From: CAZBUK01 sp964495085
GTDB lineage: Bacteria; Bacteroidota; Ignavibacteria; T3Sed10-11
Reading direction: 5' to 3'
Length of the DNA: 24,728 nt
NCBI GenBank assembly: GCA_964495085.1
Contig: CAZBUK010000057.1
Span: 1-24,728 of the forward strand
Position 1 is the first letter of the stretch; the number at the start of each line of letters is the position of its first letter. The notes beneath the pieces were generated by a model. That model saw nothing but the letters and a program-made list of their open reading frames with translations. It was not told where the DNA came from and did no database searches. Of this stretch, positions 8,339 to 15,179 are shown in pieces. A program made the position numbers and the translations under genes.

Positions 8339-9808
8339 TTAATCCTGGACTGCGGCCTGAACCCCGGCCGCCGTAACCATAAGGTCGAATAATTCCGTAT
8401 TCCGGGTGAACGCCCCGATGGACTCGCTGCCGGCACCTATCGAGGTCAGCTCGACATAGTCTGCGGTGTGTGCGTCGCCGACCCAGTTCACGGAGGTGTA
8501 GTTTGCGAGAATCTGGCCGAGCACAGCGAACTGCGATCTCATTATTCCGTAAACGGGTTCATAGAGTCTGTTGTAGGCATCGAGAAGGATTTGCGCCTGT
8601 GTTGCAGAGATCTGGTGGGCAGTCGCTTCCTCGATGCGCTCCCGCACCTGTTCGACGGTACTATCGCCGGATAAACCGGCGAGTATCCAGTTATTCGTAT
8701 GTTTGAATTTCTGAATGCTGTCGAAGTTCGTATTGGAATCGCGGTACCCGGAACCGGCTCCGTTCAGTCCGGGATTCGCATTTCCGTGATCGGTAGTTAT
8801 GATGATGAGCGTGTCCGGATTATCGGCGTAGAATTCGAGGGCGACGCCGACGGCATCGTCGAATGCGATCTGATCGAATATCAAACCCCCGAGATCGTTC
8901 CCGTGTGCCGCGTGATCGACCCTGCCTCCTTCCACCTGTAGTATGAATCCGTTCCCTTTCCTTGAAAGCCGGTTGAGTGCAATTTGAGCCATCTCCGCAA
9001 GCGTGGGAATCCGTTCACGGTACTCGGGCGTATTCAGGTGATCGAGGGTATAGGGGACATGATCGTCGAAGAAGATGCCGAGTACGGGTTTCTGATCGGT
9101 TGGGAGATCGAAGAGCGTCTGCTTGGTGCGGGCGACATGATATCCGTTCTGCGAAAAATCCGCAAAGAGATCGCGTTTATCGGCACGGCGTTCCGGCGAG
9201 AAATGCCGCGAGCCTCCGCCCATGAGAATATCATATCGCCGATCGAAATATTGCTCCGCGATCTCATCCTCCATGCCGCGGGAAGGAACGTTTGCGGAGA
9301 AACCGGCTGGAGTCGCATGCGTCATACGCGTTGTCGTGACGAGGCCGGTCCCCTTGCCCGCATCCTGAAATACCCGCAGGATAGGTTTGTGCCATGTTCC
9401 ATCGGGGGCGATGTTCAGACTCCCGTTGTTGACCCGTTTCCCGCCTCCCCAAGAGGCGGATGCAGCGGCGGAATCCGTAACGATCGAGTCGAGCGACGCC
9501 ATATCCATGAGTCCGCGATGGGAACGGTTTTCCTCGTAAAGGTTCATCCAGTGCGACCGCCTGCCGTCGCGTCGCTGCAGCATTAAATCCGCCATCGCGA
9601 GCGTGCCGCTGCTCATTCCGTCGCTCACCAGGAATATGATATTACGCGCCAGCCCTTCGGCAACGGAGGATCGCGGCTTTATCCCGGCGGCTGCATCGTT
9701 CGTCCATAGACCTGATCCGAGGAATACCGCCGATGCAGCAGATGTCTTTATAAAATTCCTGCGGTTCAACCCCGTCGTGAGTTTATCGAATTTCCCTTGA
9801 TTGCCCAT
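8339..9808 (-). CDS. Alkaline phosphatase, Tat-exported
   Basis: A 489-residue PhoA-superfamily alkaline phosphatase releasing phosphate from monoesters outside the cytoplasm. The N-terminus has a twin-arginine signal (RRNFIK, R16-R17) followed by a hydrophobic stretch and DAAAG. Active-site motifs are D63 (LVSDGMS), nucleophile S113 (VTDSAAAS), H164 (MTHATPAGFSANVPSR), E293/D298/H302 (QVEGGRVDHAAHGND), D340/H341 (TTDHGN) and H447 (GDAHTADYV). GAGGAG stands six bases before the ATG. I see no cysteine in the product, so it needs no disulfides. That fits Tat export in a folded, metal-loaded form and argues against its being a client of the adjacent DsbD. Substrate range is not deducible. Confidence 0.93.
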   Translation of the reverse strand: MGNQGKFDKLTTGLNRRNFIKTSAASAVFLGSGLWTNDAAAGIKPRSSVAEGLARNIIFLVSDGMSSGTLAMADLMLQRRDGRRSHWMNLYEENRSHRGLMDMASLDSIVTDSAAASASWGGGKRVNNGSLNIAPDGTWHKPILRVFQDAGKGTGLVTTTRMTHATPAGFSANVPSRGMEDEIAEQYFDRRYDILMGGGSRHFSPERRADKRDLFADFSQNGYHVARTKQTLFDLPTDQKPVLGIFFDDHVPYTLDHLNTPEYRERIPTLAEMAQIALNRLSRKGNGFILQVEGGRVDHAAHGNDLGGLIFDQIAFDDAVGVALEFYADNPDTLIIITTDHGNANPGLNGAGSGYRDSNTNFDSIQKFKHTNNWILAGLSGDSTVEQVRERIEEATAHQISATQAQILLDAYNRLYEPVYGIMRSQFAVLGQILANYTSVNWVGDAHTADYVELTSIGAGSESIGAFTRNTELFDLMVTAAGVQAAVQD

Positions 9809-10096
9809 ATTTTTCTCCTCAGGATATAAAATTAGATTGCCGTCTCATTGGTGTCCAAAATAATTATTCACGAATGATTTCTCACCGCACAAGCCGTTGA
9901 TTCCCGCACCACAAAACGGTGCGGGAGTCAAAACGCACACCATCGTCTCCACCCCACAACCCCGACGATTTCGGCTTGGTGGACCTGAATCATTCAACAT
10001 TCTTTATATTTTATTTTGGTCAGATGTATTGCCGACTAAAAAGTCATTATCCGTGCCCATTCCCACACCGTCGACCCGCCGGATCGCGGAGCCCCG
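9809..10096 (-). other. Intergenic region between ppx and the alkaline phosphatase
   Basis: This 288-base gap between two minus-strand genes has no convincing ORF. It holds a strong 31-base inverted repeat (9899-9929, listed separately) and an AT-rich stretch near 9985-10020 that could contain a promoter. It also has a short GACT-TTTT-AGTC hairpin near 10037. No -35/-10 pair was convincing enough to mark. The size suggests the phosphatase has its own promoter. Confidence 0.4.
9899..9929. repeat. Strong inverted repeat (stem-loop)
   Basis: GATTCCCGCACC (9899-9910) and GGTGCGGGAGTC (9918-9929) are complementary over 12 positions with one G-T mismatch, around a seven-base ACAAAAC loop. It lies about 170 bases after the ppx stop and 90 bases before the phosphatase start. 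It has no adjoining T-run on the transcribed strand, so it may be a processing or rho-assisted end, or a leader element of the phosphatase mRNA. Confidence 0.55.
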
Positions 10097-11653
10097 TCAG
10101 TTTGTGGAAGGCCGGAATTTCACCTCCACGCCGAATGTATTCTCGAACAATTCCTGCTTGCGTTCGGCCCCCCAGATCTCGAGATCTAGGGGAGTTTTTT
10201 TGTAATGTTGTAACGCAAAAGTTATAGTTCCGTTCTTCGTCATGCATCGTATCTTCTTCACCGATGCGGAATGAGTACGGTCCAGTCCGTCGGCGATCCG
10301 GAGAATTGCCGATAGTTTCGTCACGATTTCTTTTTCCTCGGGGGAAAGTCCGTTGAAAGGTTCGTGTTTCGGTTTGGGATGGCTCTTCCGGTGATACCGT
10401 GCCACGTTCGCGATGATCTCTTTTTCATTATCCGTGAAGCCGAGCAGATCCGCGTTGCGAATGAGATAGTATGAATGACGATGATGCGAGGAATGCGATA
10501 TGTAGAGGCCGATTTCGTGCAGAAGCGTTGCGGCTTCGAGATAATCCCTCTCGCCGTTGGAGAGCGCATGCAGGTTTTTTGTCTGATCGAAAATGCTGAG
10601 CGCAAGCCGCGCCACCTGGGTCGAATGATCCTTCTCGTAACTATACCGTTCGGCGAGCGCGAGGACGCTCTTCAGCCTGATACCGTCGAGATGATTTCTT
10701 TTCCGGATCTTATATTTTTTCCGGATTGTATCGAATACCAGTCCCTCGCGAAGTGCAAAGTCGGAAACCGTCATGGATTTGAGCTTCAGCAGCTCAAATA
10801 TCCGTTCGATAATGAGAATCCCCGCCACGATAATATCCGCCCGATTCTCATCGAGTCCCTTGATTTTCGAACGTTGTTTCGTATCCCGGGTACCGACAAT
10901 CAGATTCACGGCCGATTCGAGCTCTTTGCGGGAGAACGATATATTGTTAAGGGAAGACGCGCCCGAATTTCCCCGCTGCAGAAGTGCGATTTTTGCAGCT
11001 GTCAGGATGGTTCCCGAGCTGCCGATTACCGTTTCGTACCGGTACCGCCGAAGATCCCGGACGATCGGGGTGAGCTCGCCGGAAATGTATTTCCGGCACC
11101 GATCGACCGATTTTTCGGAGAATTCGCCGTTCGCGAAGAACCGTTGTGTCAGCCGGATGGCTCCCAGTTTGATACTATTGGCATAAGAGACGTTTCCCTT
11201 TAACCCGACAAGAAATTCCGTACTTCCTCCACCGATGTCGACGGTCAGCACTTTCCGGTTGAAGACCGGCAGGGCCTGCAGAATTCCCAGGTAAATGAGC
11301 CGGGCTTCTTCAAAGCCGGAGATGACCTCGATGCGTATCCCCGTTTCCTGTCTTACCCGCCTGACGAACTCGGCTTTGTTCAGCGCCTCCCGAACCGCGC
11401 TGGTAGCCACCGCCCGTATGATGACGCCGGGTTGTTCCGCGATTGCCTTGAACTTCTTCAGGGTGCCGATACCTCGTTCCATCGCTTCTTCGGAAACATG
11501 CTTCATATCGGTCTTCCCCGAACCGAGCCGGACGACGACCTTCTCTTTGTCGACGACCTTATACGACAGGTTCTCTTTGTTCACCTCGACGACGATGAGG
11601 TGAAAGGAATTGGTTCCGATATCGATTGCGGCGAGACGTTGGAATGTAGTCAT
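10097..11653 (-). CDS. ppx: Ppx/GppA exopolyphosphatase family protein
   Basis: A 518-residue ASKHA-fold phosphatase that shortens polyphosphate from its ends and/or converts pppGpp to ppGpp. The N-terminal domains carry D11 (AAIDIGTNSFHLIVVE), E115/E116 (SGFEEARLIYLG) and D139 to E146 (VDIGGGSTEFL), matching the catalytic acids of E. coli PPX. From about residue 330 there is an HD-like helical domain (LLHEIGLYISHSSHHRHSYYLI) as in full-length PPX, with HE in place of HD. The ATG shares one base with the stop of the upstream kinase (TAATG), so translation is probably coupled. It is the last gene of the CHAD/SixA/kinase operon, where its polyphosphate substrate ties the neighbours together. 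PPX and GppA activities cannot be separated by sequence alone. Confidence 0.93.
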   Translation of the reverse strand: MTTFQRLAAIDIGTNSFHLIVVEVNKENLSYKVVDKEKVVVRLGSGKTDMKHVSEEAMERGIGTLKKFKAIAEQPGVIIRAVATSAVREALNKAEFVRRVRQETGIRIEVISGFEEARLIYLGILQALPVFNRKVLTVDIGGGSTEFLVGLKGNVSYANSIKLGAIRLTQRFFANGEFSEKSVDRCRKYISGELTPIVRDLRRYRYETVIGSSGTILTAAKIALLQRGNSGASSLNNISFSRKELESAVNLIVGTRDTKQRSKIKGLDENRADIIVAGILIIERIFELLKLKSMTVSDFALREGLVFDTIRKKYKIRKRNHLDGIRLKSVLALAERYSYEKDHSTQVARLALSIFDQTKNLHALSNGERDYLEAATLLHEIGLYISHSSHHRHSYYLIRNADLLGFTDNEKEIIANVARYHRKSHPKPKHEPFNGLSPEEKEIVTKLSAILRIADGLDRTHSASVKKIRCMTKNGTITFALQHYKKTPLDLEIWGAERKQELFENTFGVEVKFRPSTN

Positions 11654-12381
11654 TACTCGAGTACAGCAAGGATTCCCTTTTTTAATTCCCGGTTGACCTC
11701 CTCGGAATTTCCGGAAGCGTCAACGACTTTAAAATCAAATTCTTTCTGCATAATGTCAAATTCAGAGAGCAGTTTTTTCTGATACTCGACGAAGCTGTCG
11801 TAGAAATCCTCTCCGAGTTTCAGGTCCATACCCGATTCCCAGTAATCCATTCCTTCTCCCGACTGATCCTCCCAGTACCGTTCGGTGAGCATGTCGCTGC
11901 TGATGACGCGGGGGATCAGATCTTCGATGCCGACTTTCATATAGAACACCGCGTCGGGTTTCAGCGCAATACCGTAGATGCGTCGGACCCAGTCGCGCCC
12001 CGCTCCGCGAACGATTGCGCGCGCAAATGCCGTATAGACATAACGGTCGGCGAGCACAACGAATCCGGCTTTCAGTGCGGGGATGATTTCATGTTCCAGC
12101 CGGTCTGCAAAATCTGCGAGGTAGAGCAGAATGTACGTGTGTACGTTCAGACTGTGACCTGCCTTCGCTTTATCGATCGTTCTGCCGAGCAGACTCGACC
12201 TGGTCCATCCCGTCGTGATCACCCCGTATCCCCGAATCTCGAGCCATTGCTTGATATCTTCGATCTGGGTTGACCGTCCGACACCGTCGGTTCCTTCGAT
12301 CACGATCAGTTTTCCGGTCAGGTCGGAGACGTCGAGATAGGGCAGTCCTGCTCCGTAAAAGGAATTATTCTGTTGAGTCAT
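11653..12381 (-). CDS. Thymidylate-kinase-fold protein B with altered P-loop
   Basis: A 242-residue P-loop protein related to dTMP kinase and to the gene immediately upstream. Shared features are IVIEGTDGVGRSTQI, ADFADRL, the LADRYVYTAFAR segment, a KPDAVFY strand and an ESGMDLKL motif near residue 182. Two departures matter. The P-loop lysine is replaced by arginine (R36, codon CGG), and the dTMP-binding REPGGT motif is replaced by GWTRSS (about 58-63). Activity as a dTMP kinase is therefore doubtful. It may be a weak kinase, a kinase with another substrate, or a pseudokinase partner of protein A. It overlaps protein A by 17 bases upstream and ppx by one base downstream, implying coupled, possibly stoichiometric expression. 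Confidence 0.8.
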   Translation of the reverse strand: MTQQNNSFYGAGLPYLDVSDLTGKLIVIEGTDGVGRSTQIEDIKQWLEIRGYGVITTGWTRSSLLGRTIDKAKAGHSLNVHTYILLYLADFADRLEHEIIPALKAGFVVLADRYVYTAFARAIVRGAGRDWVRRIYGIALKPDAVFYMKVGIEDLIPRVISSDMLTERYWEDQSGEGMDYWESGMDLKLGEDFYDSFVEYQKKLLSEFDIMQKEFDFKVVDASGNSEEVNRELKKGILAVLE

Positions 12382-13084
12382 ACGAAGTCCGTTGTTCTGG
12401 GATATAAACGAGCGGGTTATAGTCGACCATGGTATTCTTGACCATCTTACGAACGAGTTCCTGCTGCGAATGTATGGATTTGACGGCGTCGACGACCGTC
12501 ATGCCGTATTCCGCAGAGATGGAATCGTACTCGTCGAGTATCCGCGATTGAAAGATCTGAAAACTTTCAACCGGATTATCGCTTAAGCCGAGATCCATCC
12601 CGGCCTCGTGAAATTTGAGCTTGGCGCGTCCGCCTAAGATCCGTTTCAGCGAGATCTCGATCGGCACCTTGAAGTAAAAGGCAAGATCGGGTTTTACCGC
12701 AAAGCTGTACAGATTCCGGACCCAGTCGGGATGCACGCCGCGGACTACATCGCGGCTGAATGCCGTATACACATACCGGTCGGCAAGCACGATCATGCCC
12801 GCTTTCAGCGGCGGAATGATGAGATGCATGAGACGGTCTGCGAAATCGGCTGCGTGCAGAATACTGAACGTCGTGGGTGTCAGCAGGTTCTTCTTCTTCC
12901 CCCGGCGGATCGTTTCGTTCACGAGCGCCGATGAATTCCATTCCGTGAAGAATACGCGATAATTCAGACTCAGGAGCCATTTCTGCAGGAGTTGAATCTG
13001 CGTCGATTTACCCGAACCGTCGATACCCTCAACGATGATCAGCAGACCGGGGTAAGGGTTTTGTCTCTCGAAATTATTCCGCAT
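12365..13084 (-). CDS. Thymidylate-kinase-fold protein A
   Basis: A 239-residue nucleotide-kinase-like protein. It has an intact P-loop (G20 to T28, VEGIDGSGKST, K26), an LADRYVYTAFSRD segment like the dTMP kinase DRY motif, KPDLAFYFKVPIE, and a late HEAGMDLGL motif shared with protein B. The REPGGT loop that binds dTMP is replaced by TEWNSSAL (about 47-54), and the AYQ part of the DRYxxSxxAYQ motif is absent. The fold is clear; the substrate is not. An upstream in-frame ATG at 13147 exists, but GAGGA seven bases before 13084 and the family start support the shorter form. It follows sixA after 103 bases. An automatic label of dTMP kinase should be treated with caution. Confidence 0.82.
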   Translation of the reverse strand: MRNNFERQNPYPGLLIIVEGIDGSGKSTQIQLLQKWLLSLNYRVFFTEWNSSALVNETIRRGKKKNLLTPTTFSILHAADFADRLMHLIIPPLKAGMIVLADRYVYTAFSRDVVRGVHPDWVRNLYSFAVKPDLAFYFKVPIEISLKRILGGRAKLKFHEAGMDLGLSDNPVESFQIFQSRILDEYDSISAEYGMTVVDAVKSIHSQQELVRKMVKNTMVDYNPLVYIPEQRTSYDSTE

Positions 13085-13187
13085 AGTAGTTTCCTCAGGT
13101 TCGCTACAACTCCCAATGGAATGAATGATTATTGCAGTTCTGCACATACATCGCGCTTATCTATGGCCGATGCTTCCCAGCGCAGGA

Positions 13188-13691
13188 TTATTTGGACTTG
13201 CCGAGCGAACGGAGGTGCTTCGGCTGGAGATGCCAGAGGAGAACGCCGGTCCCGTTCCTCATCGGATCTTCTATGTCGATCCTGCAAAGCGCACCTTTTT
13301 TAAACTCGATAGCCGGCCCCGCGGCACCGATGAGCACAGAGGCAAGCAGACCGAGATCCGGTTCGTGTCCGACGATGAGTACTCGCCGTACATCGGCGAA
13401 TTCAGATATCGCCGACTGGGTTCGCTTTGCAGGCGTACCGGGGAGCAAGTCCTTGCATATGCCGACCTCCGATCCGCTCCCGAATGCTTCTGCGACAAGC
13501 TGTGCGGTATGAAAGGCGCGTTTGAGCGGACTCGAAAGGGTAATGTCGAGCGACGGAATCAAATGTGCGATTCCCACCGCGGCCCGTTTCATTTTTATGA
13601 TGCCGTCTTCTGTAAGTGGCCGGTCGTCGTCCGGATAACCCGGCGTCCCCCTCGGTATTGCTATTGCATGGCGGAGGATGTAGAGTTCCAT
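13188..13691 (-). CDS. sixA: SixA-like phosphohistidine phosphatase (histidine phosphatase superfamily)
   Basis: A 167-residue member of the histidine phosphatase superfamily. The catalytic LYILRHAIAI (R7-H8) is at the N-terminus, with DDDRPLTEDG, the second arginine in SSPLKRAFHTAQ and the second histidine in IVGHEPDLG. The short length and these motifs match SixA, which dephosphorylates phosphohistidine on two-component or phosphotransfer proteins in E. coli. It starts six bases after the second half-CHAD gene. SixA and CHAD genes are often neighbours in bacteria. Here the target could be a phosphohistidine or a phosphorylated product of the local kinases; neither is shown. Confidence 0.88.
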   Translation of the reverse strand: MELYILRHAIAIPRGTPGYPDDDRPLTEDGIIKMKRAAVGIAHLIPSLDITLSSPLKRAFHTAQLVAEAFGSGSEVGICKDLLPGTPAKRTQSAISEFADVRRVLIVGHEPDLGLLASVLIGAAGPAIEFKKGALCRIDIEDPMRNGTGVLLWHLQPKHLRSLGKSK

Positions 13692-13696
13692 AGGAT

Positions 13697-14188
13697 TCAG
13701 GATTCCATTGAAGCGATCAGTTCTTCCCGGTAGTTCCGTTCATTCCAGCTTCTTAATACAGGACACAACTCGTTGAATTTCGCAATCCGTTCGCTTCTCA
13801 TGTCGGCGATCATCGAGCGTAGCAAGCGTGTCGGTAAGGTCTGTTTCCGGTCGGGAACGGATTTATTGAACAGCACGATCTCGCGGAGATAATCGCGAAG
13901 CACCGGAATGTTCACATCGCAGTCGTGAATATCGCCCATGAGCTCGAGCACGTGTTTTACTTCTTCAAGTTTTTTCCGGAATGTCTCGCCGAAGATCGTC
14001 TCATAGATCTCCATCGCATAGCGGAGAGGTTTTCCGGCTATCCGCATGCGGTGGAGTTCTTCCTTCAGATTGGGATGATCGATAACTTTTTCCGCATAGG
14101 ACATCATCCGGTCATACATCGCCGGGAGCGTTATGTATGCGTTCTCGCGAAAGCTCTTTTTGGTTTTGATCTTCCAACGCTGTGCCAT
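13697..14188 (-). CDS. Half-length CHAD protein, second copy (C-terminal-half type)
   Basis: A 163-residue helical, strongly basic protein. It matches the second half of a CHAD (conserved histidine alpha-helical) domain: LHRMRIAGKPLRYAMEIYE (H46, R47, R49, K53, R56) and LELMGDIHDCDV. Full CHAD domains are about 300 residues with two four-helix halves and bind polyphosphate through conserved His/Lys/Arg residues. This gene encodes one half. Its first residues MAQRWKIK resemble MAKPWKIR of the upstream gene, and both proteins are of similar length with alignable ends. An in-frame TGA just upstream and its own start argue for a separate gene. GAGGAG lies 14 bases before the ATG, rather far. Stop and sixA start are five bases apart. 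Confidence 0.85.
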   Translation of the reverse strand: MAQRWKIKTKKSFRENAYITLPAMYDRMMSYAEKVIDHPNLKEELHRMRIAGKPLRYAMEIYETIFGETFRKKLEEVKHVLELMGDIHDCDVNIPVLRDYLREIVLFNKSVPDRKQTLPTRLLRSMIADMRSERIAKFNELCPVLRSWNERNYREELIASMES

Positions 14189-14264
14189 ACACGATCGGAT
14201 ATCTCCTCATCCCGGCGCGATGCAGGAATATTCAGCGCGGCGATGATCCGAAAAATCTCCTAAA

Positions 14265-14735
14265 CTAGAGTGATTCCTCAATGAACGAATGCATTGAACC
14301 GTAAAACCCGCTCTCGTGCAAATGTCGAATTGTCTCCAGCAATTTCAGCTGCTCGTTCTCGCGGGCAACCTGCTGCCTGGCAATGAGCAACCGGACGGCC
14401 TCTGCATCCCGGGATCCGGCGGATTGTGCGAATCTCTCCAGAGTACCGATGAACACATCGATCTCTCTTACGCGTCCAAGGATGCGGACCAGGGTTCTGA
14501 GATCCGCGTAGAGTTTCTTATATTCTTTATCCGGAAAAACATTTCTGAATGTTCTGAAGACCGACTGTATTCGGCGAACCGCCACACGCATATCATGGAG
14601 CGCTTTCCGGTTGCCCTGCAATGTCCCCTCTTCGTATGAGAACGCTTCTCGCAGTCGGGTGAAGAGGATGCGTCTCAGACATACTTGAAGTGGCTTGTCG
14701 GGGTTTAGTGAGCGTATCTTCCAGGGTTTTGCCAT
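14265..14735 (-). CDS. Half-length CHAD protein, first copy (N-terminal-half type)
   Basis: A 156-residue basic helical protein matching the first half of a CHAD domain: LHDMRVAVRRIQSVFRTFR (H47, R50, R54, R55) and LRTLVRILGRVREIDVFIGTLE. It ends at a TAG after HSFIEESL, 76 bases before the second half gene. Known CHAD domains bind inorganic polyphosphate and often accompany CYTH, SixA or polyphosphate enzymes. Here the two halves would have to dimerise to form the usual basic channel. This is the first gene of the apparent six-gene operon ending in ppx, with a fair promoter 45 bases upstream. No good ribosome site is visible before the ATG. Confidence 0.85.
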   Translation of the reverse strand: MAKPWKIRSLNPDKPLQVCLRRILFTRLREAFSYEEGTLQGNRKALHDMRVAVRRIQSVFRTFRNVFPDKEYKKLYADLRTLVRILGRVREIDVFIGTLERFAQSAGSRDAEAVRLLIARQQVARENEQLKLLETIRHLHESGFYGSMHSFIEESL

Positions 14736-14779
14736 CGTATGGGATATGAGGATCGGGTGTTAGACGTTGTCGTATGTTG

Positions 14780-14808
14780 AATATACATAAACCTATAAAA
14801 ATAGTGAA
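14780..14808 (-). promoter_or_regulatory. Candidate sigma70-like promoter for the CHAD-SixA-kinase-ppx operon
   Basis: On the minus strand TTCACT (14803-14808), a 17-base spacer and TATATT (14780-14785) match four and five of six consensus positions. The -10 lies 45 bases before the first CHAD start, a normal leader length. Confidence 0.45.
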
Positions 14809-15002
14809 TTCCGGCCATAGATATATTATCTCCACGTTACGTTTTTATAAAATAAATATTATCAAGGAGTTCGTGTAATTATTCCGGATCAGGACTCATA
14901 GGGAACAGCCCCTGTTTATATGAAACAGCGGATATTTTACACTCAAATCCACACCGGTCATATGCTGTATTAAGACTCTATTCAGTCTATGCCAGGCCTG
15001 CG

Positions 15003-15020
15003 GTTGACGGTTCGTTGACG
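15003..15020 (+). promoter_or_regulatory. Pho-box-like direct repeat upstream of the acid phosphatase
   Basis: Two perfect GTTGACG heptamers (15003-15009 and 15014-15020) are separated by the four bases GTTC, an 11-base period. This is the spacing of PhoB-type response-regulator sites, two 7-bp repeats with a 4-bp spacer. The reverse strand reads CGTCA twice, close to the TGTCA core. It lies just upstream of a weak promoter candidate (TTGTAA at 15024-15029, TATATT at 15048-15053). The regulator is not known; chance is possible. Confidence 0.35.
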
Positions 15021-15179
15021 TTATTGTAACTGTAGATTCCTTTTCATTATATTGCGATTACAGCTTAGTGTTTCCCGAGCGCGGCACATTCGGACCGTCA
15101 GACGGAGAACCGTTCGCACTTCCCACGTGACCGACCGACGTCCTTCTCCCTGAAATCAACGGTACTAAAAAGGATCTAC

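Larger units (their letters stand above)
14736..15179. other. Divergent regulatory region between the CHAD operon and the acid phosphatase
   Basis: This 444-base gap has no convincing ORF or RNA gene. The left part is AT-rich and holds the CHAD operon promoter candidate. The right part holds the GTTGACG direct repeat and a promoter candidate for the acid phosphatase. A short CCGTC-A-GACGG inverted repeat lies near 15100. The middle (about 14870-14995) shows nothing I can name. Confidence 0.5.

Noticed and set aside
9897..10227. Plus-strand open frames of about 100 codons near the ppx 3' end.
   Set aside because: They overlap ppx coding on the other strand or run through the inverted repeat. 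They lack ribosome sites and domain features.
12365..13084. Polyphosphate kinase 2 identity for the kinase-fold proteins, given the neighbourhood.
   Set aside because: PPK2 signature segments such as the GKGG-type Walker A and the DRSWY lid motif are absent; the sequences follow the TMP-kinase pattern instead.
13697..14735. The two half-CHAD genes as one pseudogene broken by a frameshift.
   Set aside because: Each has its own start and stop. The N-termini resemble each other (MAKPWKI, MAQRWKI), the ends align, and 76 bases of non-matching sequence separate them, so a single recent frameshift does not explain them.
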